From the NCBI RefSeq assembly GCF_037101375.1, contig NZ_AP029019.1, forward strand, positions 2,108,001 to 2,172,000: a stretch of 64,000 nucleotides of DNA, given 5' to 3'. Both the position numbers and the translations under genes were made by a program. Of the stretch, positions 1-8,512 are shown one piece after another. The notes beneath the pieces are model-generated. The model was not told the origin of the DNA. It saw only the letters and a program-made list of their open reading frames with translations, and made no database searches. Each line of letters begins with the position of its first letter. Position 1 is the first letter of the stretch. Source of the stretch: Acidovorax sp. DW039 (GTDB lineage Bacteria; Pseudomonadota; Gammaproteobacteria; Burkholderiales; Burkholderiaceae_C).

Positions 1-54
1 GAGTCAATCAACGTGAGAGGTTGGGGGCTGGTGAATGCAGCGCCGGTGTCTCCG

Positions 55-321
55 TCATTTCAGGTACGAGCGCAGCAGGGCCAAGGTCTCATCAATGGCT
101 TCCTGCGAGGGGGCGGGCTTCACCGCCAGGGTTTCACGCACGTGGCTGTCAAGCAGGTCCGCCATCAGCCCATGCACGGCCCCCCGCATGGCGGCCAATT
201 GCTGCAGGATGGGCGCGCAATCGCTGCCTGCTTCTACGGCACGCTCCAGTGCCTCCGCCTGACCTTTGATGCGGCGCAGGCGCGTGATGGCGCGTTGTTT
301 GTCTTCAGCGGAGTGGGGCAT
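55..321 (-). CDS. CsoR/FrmR/RcnR-family metal- or formaldehyde-sensing repressor
   Basis: This 88-residue all-helical protein belongs to the DUF156 family of tetrameric DNA-binding repressors. The family signature is visible: a basic first helix (RLRRIKGQ), Cys35, His60 (DSHVRET) and a C-terminal LLRSYLK. Pro2, Cys35 and the ALER segment resemble FrmR, the formaldehyde sensor. His3 is shared with RcnR, but the fourth RcnR ligand at position 64 is Thr, so a nickel/cobalt role is less likely than formaldehyde or another electrophile. A family-type operator lies 44 bp upstream inside its own promoter, which suggests autorepression. The regulated partner (for example frmA or an efflux gene) would lie to the left, outside the window. 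Family assignment is firm; the inducer is inferred. Confidence 0.9.
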   Translation of the reverse strand: MPHSAEDKQRAITRLRRIKGQAEALERAVEAGSDCAPILQQLAAMRGAVHGLMADLLDSHVRETLAVKPAPSQEAIDETLALLRSYLK

Positions 322-364
322 GCCGTGGGTGCTGTGGGCGTGGGTTGCTACGCAACTACGTATG

Positions 365-379
365 TACTGGGTGGTAGTA
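365..379. promoter_or_regulatory. RcnR/FrmR-type operator
   Basis: The sequence TACTGGGTGGTAGTA fits the pattern TACT-(six mostly G)-N-AGTA described for RcnR-type operators, with one T inside the G tract. It sits 44 bp upstream of the CsoR/FrmR-family gene that ends at 55. Confidence 0.7.
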
Positions 380-404
380 TAAATTCATTACGCTTTTGGA
401 TAAA
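376..404 (-). promoter_or_regulatory. promoter of the CsoR/FrmR-family gene
   Basis: On the minus strand a TATACT -10 box (376-381) overlaps the operator. A weak TTTATC -35 box (399-404) lies 17 bp upstream. Bound repressor would cover the -10 box. From about 405 to 600 no gene is supported. Confidence 0.5.
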
Positions 405-600
405 GCGCTGGACTGGTGGTTTGTGTGGTTACTGGAGGGGGGTATGGCAGAAAGTGTTTGTCCATGCGCTTGTGTCTGCTGGGGAGATGGCATGCACTGA
501 TTCCTGCATCTTGGATAGACGCAGGGCTGTCCATGAGGCATCCGGGCAGCTGTGCAACCAAGTCTCATGCCCCAAGTGGCGGAACATCGGACCGCGTGCG

Positions 601-939
601 TTACCAGCCTAGCCAGCGCTTCCACCAGCGCGCGCGTGGCTGGTGACTGAATCCGGCTGCGCGTATCTGCTGCGCCAAGGCTGGCAGGTTCGCCGCGGGG
701 AGCATCTCCAGTGGCGAGATGCCGTCGATGTCTGAAACCCGCTGCGGATCCGCTCCATGCTGAAAGATCAGCAAAGCCACCTGCTCCTGCTGATGCCGTA
801 TGGCAGCGACCAGCGGCGTGGAGAAAAACTCCGGATGGGCGTAGTTCACGTCGATACCCGCATCGATGTAATGCTGCACCAGGCGCAGGTCGCCCTCGCA
901 TACGGCTTGGTAAAAACGCTTCCAGTCCCCAGCAGACAT
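601..939 (-). CDS. small ankyrin-repeat protein
   Basis: The product is a 112-residue cytoplasmic protein made of about two to three ankyrin repeats. Recognisable repeat pieces are VCEGDLRLVQHYIDAGIDVN near the N-terminus, TPLVAAIRHQQEQVALLIF in the middle and HGADPQRVSDIDGISPLEML after it. The C-terminus is short, basic and Trp-rich (RARWWKRWLGW). The open frame runs further upstream, but the ATG at 939 is chosen because it starts a clean ankyrin helix and has a GGGAGA site just before it. Such proteins usually mediate protein contacts; no partner can be named from the neighbours. It lies downstream of the gltA terminator on the same strand and is probably separately transcribed. Confidence 0.75.
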   Translation of the reverse strand: MSAGDWKRFYQAVCEGDLRLVQHYIDAGIDVNYAHPEFFSTPLVAAIRHQQEQVALLIFQHGADPQRVSDIDGISPLEMLPAANLPALAQQIRAAGFSHQPRARWWKRWLGW

Positions 940-1126
940 TGCAATCTCCCACAGTGACACGGCATGGCGATGCAGCAGAGCCAAAGGGATGGGCCTCTGG
1001 CACGTTCTGCTTGTCATTCTGTGGGGGATGGTCCATTTCCTGGCTTTGTAAAAACCCTGAGCGCAAGGGCAAGACAGAAGCTGCGAGCTTCGGAAATCAC
1101 GAGTGCACGAATGACACGCCCATGAA

Positions 1127-1156
1127 AAAAGCCCGCTGGAGAGCCAGCGGGCTTTT
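1127..1156 (-). terminator. rho-independent terminator after gltA
   Basis: A 13-bp stem (AAAAGCCCGCTGG / CCAGCGGGCTTTT) encloses a 4-nt loop, with further A residues at its left end that read as a U-run for minus-strand transcription leaving gltA. The symmetric A/T tails could also work in the other direction. Confidence 0.85.
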
Positions 1157-1199
1157 GAGGGCTTTGCGGCACCCGGGTGTCTTGCCACCCGGTCCATCA

Positions 1200-2510
1200 T
1201 CAGCGTTGCGAGATGGGCTGCACGTCGCGGCGCTCTGCACCGGTGAACAACTGGCGTGGACGGCCGATCTTGTACTCGGGGTCGCCAATCATTTCGTTCA
1301 ACTGTGCAATCCAGCCCACGGTACGGGCCAGCGCGAAGATCGCGGTGAACAGCGAGACAGGGATGCCGATGGCACGTTGCACGATACCCGAGTAGAAGTC
1401 CACGTTGGGGTACAGCTTGCGGGACACGAAGTAGTCGTCTTCCAGCGCGATCTTTTCGAGCTGCTTGGCCAGCTTGAACAGAGGATCGTTTTCCAGACCC
1501 AGTTCGGCCAGCACTTCGTTGCAGGTTTCCTGCATCAGCTTGGCGCGGGGGTCGTAGTTCTTGTACACGCGGTGGCCAAAACCCATCAGCTTCACGCCGG
1601 AGTTCTTGTCCTTGACCTTCTCCATGAACTCGCCCACCTTGGCCACTCCGCCATTGCGCTGGATGTCTTCCAGCATGTTCAGGCAGGCTTCGTTGGCACC
1701 ACCGTGGGCAGGGCCCCACAGGCAGGCCACGCCAGCAGCGATGGCTGCAAAGGGGTTGGTGCCCGACGAGCCGCACAGACGCACGGTGGATGTGGAAGCG
1801 TTTTGCTCGTGGTCAGCGTGCAGGATGAAGATGCGGTCCAGAGCGCGTTCGAGCACAGGGTTCACCTTGTACTCTTCGCAAGGTGTGGCAAACATCATGC
1901 GCATGAAGTTGCCTGCGTAGCTCAACTCGTTGCGAGGATAGATGTAAGGCTGGCCCACGCTGTACTTGTATGCCATAGACACCAGGGTAGGCATCTTGGC
2001 AATCAGGCGGATCGCAGCAATCTCGCGGTGCTCTGGGTTGTTGATGTCGGTGCTGTCGTGGTAGAAGGCGGACAGACCACCTACCAGACCGGTCAGCACT
2101 GCCATGGGGTGTGCGTCACGACGGAAACCGCGCAGGAAGAACTGCATCTGCTCGTTGACCATGGTGTGGTTGGTCACGCGGCTGGTGAAGTCTTTCTTCT
2201 GCGCTTCGTTGGGCAGGTTTCCGTACAGCAGCAGGTGGCAGGTTTCAAGGAAGTCGCAGTTCACGGCCAACTGCTCAATGGGGTAGCCGCGGTACAGCAG
2301 CTCGCCCTTGTCGCCGTCGATGTAGGTGATGGCCGATTGCGTAGCGGCTGTGGACAGGAAGCCGGGGTCGTAAGTGAACATGCCCGTTTGCGCGTACAGC
2401 TTGCGGATGTCGATGACATCCGGACCGATGCTGCCCTGATAGACCGGCAGGTCCACGCTGGGGCTGCCGTTACTGAACGACAGGGTGGCTTTGTTGTCAG
2501 CTAGCTTCAT
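1200..2510 (-). CDS. gltA: citrate synthase
   Basis: Type II (hexameric) citrate synthase of 436 residues catalyses acetyl-CoA plus oxaloacetate to citrate, the entry step of the TCA cycle. Catalytic regions are visible: the His in [10 protein letters not shown], the His in [14 protein letters not shown] and the Asp in NVDFYSGIV. The frame stays open above the chosen ATG, but the ATG at 2510 has an AAGGAAAG ribosome-binding site and gives the usual N-terminus ([10 protein letters not shown]). It is the last gene of the minus-strand sdhCDAB-sdhE-gltA set and is closed by a strong terminator. Its arrangement implies co-expression with succinate dehydrogenase. Confidence 0.97.
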   Translation of the reverse strand: MKLADNKATLSFSNGSPSVDLPVYQGSIGPDVIDIRKLYAQTGMFTYDPGFLSTAATQSAITYIDGDKGELLYRGYPIEQLAVNCDFLETCHLLLYGNLPNEAQKKDFTSRVTNHTMVNEQMQFFLRGFRRDAHPMAVLTGLVGGLSAFYHDSTDINNPEHREIAAIRLIAKMPTLVSMAYKYSVGQPYIYPRNELSYAGNFMRMMFATPCEEYKVNPVLERALDRIFILHADHEQNASTSTVRLCGSSGTNPFAAIAAGVACLWGPAHGGANEACLNMLEDIQRNGGVAKVGEFMEKVKDKNSGVKLMGFGHRVYKNYDPRAKLMQETCNEVLAELGLENDPLFKLAKQLEKIALEDDYFVSRKLYPNVDFYSGIVQRAIGIPVSLFTAIFALARTVGWIAQLNEMIGDPEYKIGRPRQLFTGAERRDVQPISQR

Positions 2511-2566
2511 TGTTACTTTCCTTAGGTTTGCCGATGTCAATCCGGTCTATGGGCGCCCTGCGTTTG

Positions 2567-2887
2567 TCAGGTCCGCAGGGCAGGGGTGCCGCCGCTGAGG
2601 CGGAGCATGCTGAGCACTTCGTTCAATTCGGCGCTTGCCAGTGTCTCGTCTGGTTCGCGTCGGCAGAGCAATAGATCGAGAAGATCGTTGTCTGCAAGAT
2701 CCATGAGCGCCGTGAGTCCTTGCGCGTGGCGCTGCGTCAACTCAGGCTCGAAGCGCATGAAGAACTGCTCGATGAACAGATCGTTCTCCAGCAGTCCACG
2801 CCGGCAACGCCAGTGCAGCTTGCTGAGTTCGCGCTCGGTGAGCTTGGGAGATGCTGCGTCGGGCGCAAGGGTGGCGGTATAGCTCAT
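2567..2887 (-). CDS. sdhE: succinate dehydrogenase assembly factor 2 (flavinator)
   Basis: This 106-residue protein of the SdhE/YgfY (Sdh5) family promotes covalent attachment of FAD to the SdhA subunit. The conserved RGLLENDL motif appears early (residues about 30-37), followed by the acidic LMDLADNDLLDLLL segment. It lies 19 bp after sdhB and before gltA on the same strand, which is a common place for this gene and supports the call. The N-terminal 15 residues are less conserved, so the start could be slightly internal. Confidence 0.93.
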   Translation of the reverse strand: MSYTATLAPDAASPKLTERELSKLHWRCRRGLLENDLFIEQFFMRFEPELTQRHAQGLTALMDLADNDLLDLLLCRREPDETLASAELNEVLSMLRLSGGTPALRT

Positions 2888-2906
2888 GGTGAGGGCTCGG
2901 AAAAGG

Positions 2907-3611
2907 TCAGACAGCGCGACGCACCATCAGTTCCTTGATTTTTCCAATCGCCTTGGTGGGGTTCAGGCCCTTGGGGCACACATCCACGCAGTTCATGATG
3001 GTGTGGCAGCGGAACAGACGATAGGGGTCTTCCAGGTTGTCCAGGCGCTGCGAAGTGGCTTCGTCACGGCTGTCGGCAATGAACCGATAGGCCTGCAGCA
3101 GACCGGCGGGGCCGACGAACTTGTCAGGGTTCCACCAGAAGCTGGGGCAGCTGGTCGAGCAGCTAGCGCACAAAATGCACTCGTACAGGCCGTTGAGTTC
3201 CTCGCGCTCTTCAGGCGACTGCAGGCGCTCCGTTTCTGGAGGCACGTTGTCGTTGATGAGGTAGGGCTTGATGGAGTTGTACTGCTTGAAGAACTGTGTC
3301 ATGTCCACGATCAGGTCGCGGATGACAGGCAGGCCTGGCAGCGGCTTCAGCACCACGGTGCCGGGCAGCGTGTTCATGTTGGTCAGGCAAGCCAGACCGT
3401 TCTTGCCGTTGATGTTCATGGCGTCAGAGCCACAAACGCCTTCGCGGCAGGAACGACGGAAGGACAGGGAAGGATCCTGTGCCTTCAGCTTCATGAGCGC
3501 GTCCAGCAACATGCGTTCGCTACCGTCGAGTTCCACCTCAACGGTCTGCATGTAGGGCTTGGAATCCTTGTCAGGATCGTAGCGATAGATTTGGAATGTA
3601 CGTTTTGCCAT
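2907..3611 (-). CDS. sdhB: succinate dehydrogenase iron-sulfur subunit
   Basis: This 234-residue subunit of complex II carries electrons from SdhA to ubiquinone. All three cluster-binding regions are present: CREGVCGSDAM for the [2Fe-2S] centre, CILCASCSTSCP for the [4Fe-4S] centre and CHTIMNCVDVCPKG for the [3Fe-4S] and remaining ligands. An AGGAG site precedes the ATG at 3611. It follows sdhA by 24 bp in the operon. Length matches the family. Confidence 0.97.
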   Translation of the reverse strand: MAKRTFQIYRYDPDKDSKPYMQTVEVELDGSERMLLDALMKLKAQDPSLSFRRSCREGVCGSDAMNINGKNGLACLTNMNTLPGTVVLKPLPGLPVIRDLIVDMTQFFKQYNSIKPYLINDNVPPETERLQSPEEREELNGLYECILCASCSTSCPSFWWNPDKFVGPAGLLQAYRFIADSRDEATSQRLDNLEDPYRLFRCHTIMNCVDVCPKGLNPTKAIGKIKELMVRRAV

Positions 3612-3635
3612 GGTGGGGTGATCTCCTGTATCCGT

Positions 3636-5444
3636 TTAGAACGTGCGAACCTTGGGCGGAACCGAGTCCACGGTCAGGGGCTTGAGTTTGACGGGCTTGT
3701 AAGTCAGGCTGTTGGATTCGCTGTGCCACAGGGTGTGCTTCATCCAGTTCGCATCGTCGCGGCCCAGTGGCGCCACTGGGTCATCTGCGGGGCGCTCGTA
3801 GTCGCTCACGGTGTGCGCGCCACGGCATTCCTTGCGGGCAGCAGCAGACACCATGGTGGCTTGTGCAGCTTCGATCAGGTTTTCCACTTCCAGCGCTTCG
3901 ATGCGTGCGGTGTTGAACACCTTGGAGTGGTCCTTCAGGCCCACGCTCTTCACACGTTCGCGCAGGGCGGCAATCTTCTTGACACCTTCGTCCATACTGG
4001 CTTGTGTACGGAACACGCCTGCGTGCTGCTGCATGGTGGCGCGCATGTCGTTGGCCACGCTCTGTGCATATTCGCCGTTGCTCGCACCTTGCAGGCGGTT
4101 CAGGCGCTCCAAGGTGCGGTCTGCTGCATCCTTGGGCAGGGGTTTGTGCGTCTTGTTCTTGTTGTTGAACTCAACGATATGGTTACCGGCTGCGCGGCCG
4201 AACACCAGCAGGTCCAGCAGCGAGTTGGTGCCCAGACGGTTGGCGCCGTGCACGCTCACGCAGGAGCACTCGCCCACCGCGTACAGGCCATTGACCACCA
4301 GGTTGTCTTCGCCACCTTGCTGCACAACCACCTGACCATTGATGTTGGTGGGGATGCCGCCCATCTGGTAATGGATGGTGGGAACCACAGGGATCGGCTC
4401 CTTGGTGATGTCCACGTTGGCAAAATTCACGCCGATTTCGTACACCGAGGGCAGGCGCTTGTGGATGGTTTCTGCACCGAGGTGATCCAGCTTGAGCAGC
4501 ACGTAATCCTTGTTAGGACCGCAGCCGCGGCCTTCCTTGATTTCCTGGTCCATGGAGCGGGACACGAAATCGCGTGGGGCCAAGTCCTTCAGTGTGGGCG
4601 CATAGCGCTCCATGAAGCGTTCACCGTTGCTGTTGAGCAGGATGGCGCCCTCGCCGCGGCAGCCTTCTGTCAGCAGCACGCCAGCACCCGCCACGCCGGT
4701 GGGGTGGAACTGCCAGAACTCCATGTCTTCCAGCGGAATGCCTGCGCGTGCAGCCATGCCCAGGCCGTCGCCAGTGTTGATGAAGGCGTTGGTCGAGGCC
4801 GCAAAAATACGGCCTGCACCGCCAGTGGCCAGCAATGTGGTTTTGGCTTCGAGGATGTGCAGGTCGCCGGTTTCCATTTCCAACGCCGTCACGCCCACCA
4901 CGTCACCGTCCGCATCACGGATCAGGTCCAGTGCCATCCACTCCACAAAGAAGTTGGTCTTAGCCTTGACGTTTTGCTGATACAGGGTGTGCAGCATGGC
5001 GTGACCGGTACGGTCGGCCGCCGCGCAAGCGCGCTGCACAGGCTTTTCACCGTAGTTGGCGGTGTGGCCACCAAAGGGGCGCTGGTAGATGGTGCCGTCC
5101 GCGTTGCGGTCAAAAGGCATGCCCATGTGCTCCAGGTCGTAAACGACCTTGGGAGCTTCGCGGCACATGAACTCGATGGCGTCTTGGTCGCCCAGCCAGT
5201 CGGAGCCCTTGATGGTGTCGTAGAAGTGATAGTGCCAGTTGTCTTCGGACATGTTGCCCAGAGAAGCCCCAATGCCACCTTGGGCTGCCACGGTGTGAGA
5301 ACGGGTTGGAAATACCTTGGAGAGCACGGCCACGTTGAGACCTGCCCGGGCCAGCTGAAGGGACGCGCGCATGCCGGAGCCGCCGGCGCCGACGATGATT
5401 ACGTCGAACTTGCGCTTGGTGATATTTGCGTTGGTGTAGCTCAT
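3636..5444 (-). CDS. sdhA: succinate dehydrogenase flavoprotein subunit
   Basis: This 602-residue catalytic subunit oxidises succinate to fumarate on the inner face of the membrane. The N-terminal dinucleotide fold (IVGAGGSGMRASLQLARAG) is followed by the SHTVAAQGG segment, whose His carries the covalent FAD. Substrate-binding elements HGANRLGTNSLLDLL and RDFVSRS are intact. The gene sits between sdhD and sdhB with short gaps and a GAAGG site before its ATG. Confidence 0.97.
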   Translation of the reverse strand: MSYTNANITKRKFDVIIVGAGGSGMRASLQLARAGLNVAVLSKVFPTRSHTVAAQGGIGASLGNMSEDNWHYHFYDTIKGSDWLGDQDAIEFMCREAPKVVYDLEHMGMPFDRNADGTIYQRPFGGHTANYGEKPVQRACAAADRTGHAMLHTLYQQNVKAKTNFFVEWMALDLIRDADGDVVGVTALEMETGDLHILEAKTTLLATGGAGRIFAASTNAFINTGDGLGMAARAGIPLEDMEFWQFHPTGVAGAGVLLTEGCRGEGAILLNSNGERFMERYAPTLKDLAPRDFVSRSMDQEIKEGRGCGPNKDYVLLKLDHLGAETIHKRLPSVYEIGVNFANVDITKEPIPVVPTIHYQMGGIPTNINGQVVVQQGGEDNLVVNGLYAVGECSCVSVHGANRLGTNSLLDLLVFGRAAGNHIVEFNNKNKTHKPLPKDAADRTLERLNRLQGASNGEYAQSVANDMRATMQQHAGVFRTQASMDEGVKKIAALRERVKSVGLKDHSKVFNTARIEALEVENLIEAAQATMVSAAARKECRGAHTVSDYERPADDPVAPLGRDDANWMKHTLWHSESNSLTYKPVKLKPLTVDSVPPKVRTF

Positions 5445-5469
5445 TGTTTTATGCCTTCAGTAGCGGGAA

Positions 5470-5835
5470 TCAGAGACGCCACAGAACCTGGATACCCCAG
5501 CCAGCGCAGCTGACCAGCCAGACAATCGTGAAAACTTGCAGGGCGAGACGCAAGCCTACGGGTTTGATGTAGTCCATGAACACGTCGCGGATACCCACCC
5601 ACACGTGCCACGCCATACCGACGATCACGGAGAAAGTCAGGACTTTCATCCATTGCTGGGAGAAGATTCCTGCCCACAGGTCGTAGCCAATGGGGCCTTT
5701 GGTGGCCACCAGCTGGACCAGCACGATCACTGTGAACAGGGCCATCAGGGCCGCAGTCACGCGCTGGCTCAGCCAGTCGCGCAGGCCATAGTGGGCGCCG
5801 ACCACCGTACGCTTGGAACCGTAATTGACGGACAT
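5470..5835 (-). CDS. sdhD: succinate dehydrogenase membrane anchor subunit
   Basis: This is a 121-residue hydrophobic protein with three predicted membrane helices, which with SdhC anchors complex II and forms the haem b and quinone sites. The WHVWVGIRDVFMDYIKP segment contains the expected His and Asp near the quinone pocket. The N-terminal YGLRDWLSQRVTAALMA matches SdhD proteins. An AAGGAAA site precedes the start. It sits 25 bp ahead of sdhA. Confidence 0.93.
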   Translation of the reverse strand: MSVNYGSKRTVVGAHYGLRDWLSQRVTAALMALFTVIVLVQLVATKGPIGYDLWAGIFSQQWMKVLTFSVIVGMAWHVWVGIRDVFMDYIKPVGLRLALQVFTIVWLVSCAGWGIQVLWRL

Positions 5836-5902
5836 ATCAGTTTCCTTGTTTCTCGTGGGGACGGGGCAGGCCGATCAGCTCACACCATCCGTTTTGTTTG
5901 AA

Positions 5903-6337
5903 TCAGTACAGGCCAAACAGCTTGGCGCCCAGAACCACAGCCAGCGAGATGCTGACCACCAGGGTGAACACAGCAGAGCTCTTGCCGAACTCCTTGGTCA
6001 CTGCGTCGTGATTCATGTCCATCATCAGGTGGCGCAGGCCTGCCACAAAGTGGTGCAGGTAAGCCCAGATCAGTGCCAGGGCCACGAGTTTGATGAACCA
6101 GCCGGGGATGAAAAACAGGCCTGCATTGAAGGCGGCCTTGAATTTCCCGAAAGAGATTTCAGATGAGAGAGACGTGTCAAACATCCACAGGATGAATGGC
6201 AGCAGCAGGAACATGATCACGCCACTGACGCGGTGCAGAATGGAAACCCAGCCTGCTGGGGGCAGTCGGTACGTCGTTAAATCCTTGATGGCATGGATGT
6301 TGCGGAATTCAGGCCGTTTTTTGGCTAGTTCGGTCAT
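5903..6337 (-). CDS. sdhC: succinate dehydrogenase cytochrome b556 subunit
   Basis: This is a 144-residue three-helix membrane subunit. The SdhC signature is clear: RPEFRNIHAIKDLTTYRLPP, then an SILHRVSG helix start, and the haem-ligand region HHFVAGLRHLMMD. The frame is open further upstream, but the ATG at 6337 gives the canonical MTELAKKRPEFRN N-terminus. It is the first gene of the sdh set; the 135 bp separating it from gntR contain a symmetrical regulatory-looking region. Confidence 0.94.
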   Translation of the reverse strand: MTELAKKRPEFRNIHAIKDLTTYRLPPAGWVSILHRVSGVIMFLLLPFILWMFDTSLSSEISFGKFKAAFNAGLFFIPGWFIKLVALALIWAYLHHFVAGLRHLMMDMNHDAVTKEFGKSSAVFTLVVSISLAVVLGAKLFGLY

Positions 6338-6388
6338 GACTGAGTGCTTTCGTGGATGTAACTGCTCTGTAATTGGAAGATGCAAACA

Positions 6389-6429
6389 ACACAAAATTCT
6401 ATTGCAATGCAACAACCGCGGTTTTGTGT
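6389..6429. promoter_or_regulatory. symmetrical element upstream of sdhC
   Basis: Inverted arms ACACAAAA (6389-6396) and TTTTGTGT (6422-6429) flank an 11-bp palindrome, TTGCAATGCAA (6402-6412). On the minus strand a TAGAAT sequence within this span could be the sdhC -10 box. The binding factor is unknown and differs in sequence from the gntR palindrome. Confidence 0.45.
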
Positions 6430-6472
6430 CGGATTCAATTATTGATCTTTGCGCTCAGGTGCCAGCTTGCTG

Positions 6473-7261
6473 TCAGCTCAGCTCGTTACGGTAGTGGTGC
6501 GTATCTGTACGGTACAGGCCCCGTCGTAACTCCATGGGAACATCGTTGTAAGTAAAGGCGATGCGCTCCACGCTGAGCAGTGGTGTGCTGGAGTGAGTTT
6601 TCAGGAGGGTGGCTTGTTCATCATCCGGGAGCACCGCTTTTATTTTTTCTTCTGCCCGTACCATGCGCACCCCGAAATCCAGCTCAAACATGGCGTAGGT
6701 AGGTCCCTGGTAGCTGGCCATTCGTTCACTGGTAAGGCCTTTGAATGCATGACCGGGTAGCCAGATGTCTTCCAGGATGGTGGGGACGCCGGCAAATGCG
6801 AGGATACGGCGCGCCTGCATGACTGCATCGCCAGTGCGCAGTGCCAGCGTGCGGGCGATCTCTGCGCTCGCGCGCACCCGCCGACATTCAATGATGGTGC
6901 GCTGTGCCGGGCCTTCTACACTCGCGTCTCCGGTATCGGGCAGAAGTTTGAGGAAGCGGTACTGGACGTGCTGCTCGGCATGGGTGGCAACAAATGTTCC
7001 TTTGCCCTGCCTTCGCATCACCAAGTTCTCGGCAGCCAACTCGTCGATCGCCTTGCGCACCGTGCCCTGGCTGACTCTGAATCTCGCCGCCAACTCCATT
7101 TCGCTGGGAATGGCCTCTCCGGGCTTCCATTCCCCTTGCTGCAGGCTTTGCAAGATCAGCCCCTTGATCTGCTGATAAAGCGGGCTGAATGCAGGCGTGG
7201 ACAAGCCTGCGCTGCCAGGGGGCGTAGCGGGATTGTCGGCGGCGAGCGGCAGGGAAGACAT
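6473..7261 (-). CDS. GntR/HutC-family transcriptional regulator beside TCA genes
   Basis: This 262-residue regulator has an N-terminal winged helix (about residues 30-100, PLYQQIKGLIL...SEMELAARFRVSQGTVRKAIDEL) and a C-terminal UTRA effector-binding domain (SVERIAFTYNDVPMELRRGLYRTDTHHY near the end). The start at 7261 is favoured over an upstream in-frame codon because the earlier residues are not family-like. It is divergent from mdh and co-directional with sdhCDAB-gltA. A palindrome lies inside its promoter, which suggests autoregulation and possibly control of mdh and sdh. The effector is not identifiable from sequence; a TCA-cycle intermediate is a guess. Confidence 0.9.
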   Translation of the reverse strand: MSSLPLAADNPATPPGSAGLSTPAFSPLYQQIKGLILQSLQQGEWKPGEAIPSEMELAARFRVSQGTVRKAIDELAAENLVMRRQGKGTFVATHAEQHVQYRFLKLLPDTGDASVEGPAQRTIIECRRVRASAEIARTLALRTGDAVMQARRILAFAGVPTILEDIWLPGHAFKGLTSERMASYQGPTYAMFELDFGVRMVRAEEKIKAVLPDDEQATLLKTHSSTPLLSVERIAFTYNDVPMELRRGLYRTDTHHYRNELS

Positions 7262-7320
7262 GGTTTGCCTGTTGCGTATGGGATTTTTGAGACGCGAAAT
7301 ATGTAACTTGCAGTACTCCA

Positions 7321-7348
7321 ATCATATCTTATATAAGACATAAGACAA
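7321..7348 (-). promoter_or_regulatory. gntR promoter with internal palindromic operator
   Basis: On the minus strand a TTGTCT -35 box (7343-7348) and TATGAT -10 box (7321-7326) are 16 bp apart. The spacer contains the perfect palindrome TCTTATATAAGA (7327-7338). An extra TCTTAT half-site lies upstream (minus-strand GTCTTATGTCTTATATAAGA). The placement is typical of repressor autoregulation. The same site lies about 138 bp upstream of mdh on the other strand. Confidence 0.7.
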
Positions 7349-7475
7349 ATTGACCGAGGGCTTGAAACAGGGGTAAACTCCAAGGCTGTTTGCGGGGCAC
7401 GGGCTGCTGGTAACAGGCGCTGGTGCTTGCGTTTGCACCTTTACCTGTTTTTGTCACTTCCCTGGAGTTCTCACC

Positions 7476-8462
7476 ATGAGCAAGAAGCCTGTCCGTGTCG
7501 CCGTCACCGGCGCTGCTGGTCAAATCGGTTACGCACTGCTGTTCCGCATCGCCTCCGGCGAAATGCTGGGCAAGGATCAGCCAGTCATCCTGCAATTGCT
7601 GGAAATCCCCGACGAGAAGGCCCAGAACGCACTCAAGGGCGTGATCATGGAGCTGGAAGACTGCGCCTTCCCTCTGCTGGCTGGTATCGAAGCCCACAGC
7701 GATCCTCTGCAAGCATTCAAGGACACAGACTATGCACTGCTGGTGGGTGCCCGTCCTCGCGGCCCAGGCATGGAGCGCGCTGATCTGCTTGCAGCTAACG
7801 CTCAGATTTTCACAGCCCAAGGCAAGGCGCTGAATGCAGTGGCCTCGCGCAACGTGAAGGTTCTGGTTGTGGGTAACCCTGCCAACACCAATGCCTACAT
7901 CGCAATGAAGTCGGCACCTGACCTGCCAGCCAAGAATTTCACGGCCATGTTGCGCCTGGATCACAACCGCGCAGCCTCTCAACTGGCCGCCAAGGGTGGT
8001 TTCAAGGTGGGTGACATCAAGAAGCTGACCGTGTGGGGTAACCACTCTCCCACGATGTACGCTGACTACCGCTTTGCCACGGTGGACGGCAAGTCCATCA
8101 AGGACGCCATCAACGACCAGACCTGGAACAAGGACGTGTTCCTGCCCACAGTTGGCAAGCGCGGTGCAGCCATCATCGCTGCTCGTGGCCTGTCTTCTGC
8201 AGCATCTGCCGCCAACGCAGCGATTGATCACATGCGCGACTGGGCCTTGGGCTCCAAGGGCGAATGGGTCACCATGGGCGTGCCTTCCAATGGCGAGTAC
8301 GGCATTCCTGCTGGTATCGTGTTTGGCTTCCCTGTCACGACCGAAAACGGTGAGTACAAGATCGTTGAAGGTCTGGAAATCGATGCATTCAGCCAAGAAT
8401 GCATCAACAAGACGCTGGCTGAGCTGCAAGGCGAGCAAGACGGCGTCAAGCACCTGCTGTAA
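7476..8462 (+). CDS. mdh: malate dehydrogenase
   Basis: This 328-residue NAD-dependent malate dehydrogenase interconverts malate and oxaloacetate. Visible motifs are the nucleotide-binding TGAAGQIGY near residue 10, [10 protein letters not shown], the Asp in [12 protein letters not shown] and the catalytic His in [10 protein letters not shown]. It is of the cytosolic-type sequence family usual in betaproteobacteria. It begins a plus-strand run with a CitE-like gene about 50 bp behind. Its promoter region is shared with the divergent gntR. Confidence 0.97.
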   Translation: MSKKPVRVAVTGAAGQIGYALLFRIASGEMLGKDQPVILQLLEIPDEKAQNALKGVIMELEDCAFPLLAGIEAHSDPLQAFKDTDYALLVGARPRGPGMERADLLAANAQIFTAQGKALNAVASRNVKVLVVGNPANTNAYIAMKSAPDLPAKNFTAMLRLDHNRAASQLAAKGGFKVGDIKKLTVWGNHSPTMYADYRFATVDGKSIKDAINDQTWNKDVFLPTVGKRGAAIIAARGLSSAASAANAAIDHMRDWALGSKGEWVTMGVPSNGEYGIPAGIVFGFPVTTENGEYKIVEGLEIDAFSQECINKTLAELQGEQDGVKHLL

Positions 8463-8512
8463 TCGTCCAAGTGGGTCCTGTGCCTTCCATTGCTAACCGA
8501 GAGTCGCCTGCG

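Noticed and set aside
2886..5513. Long open frame on the plus strand opposite sdhB/sdhA
   Set aside because: It is a GC-driven frame antisense to well-matched sdh genes and has no protein-like motifs.
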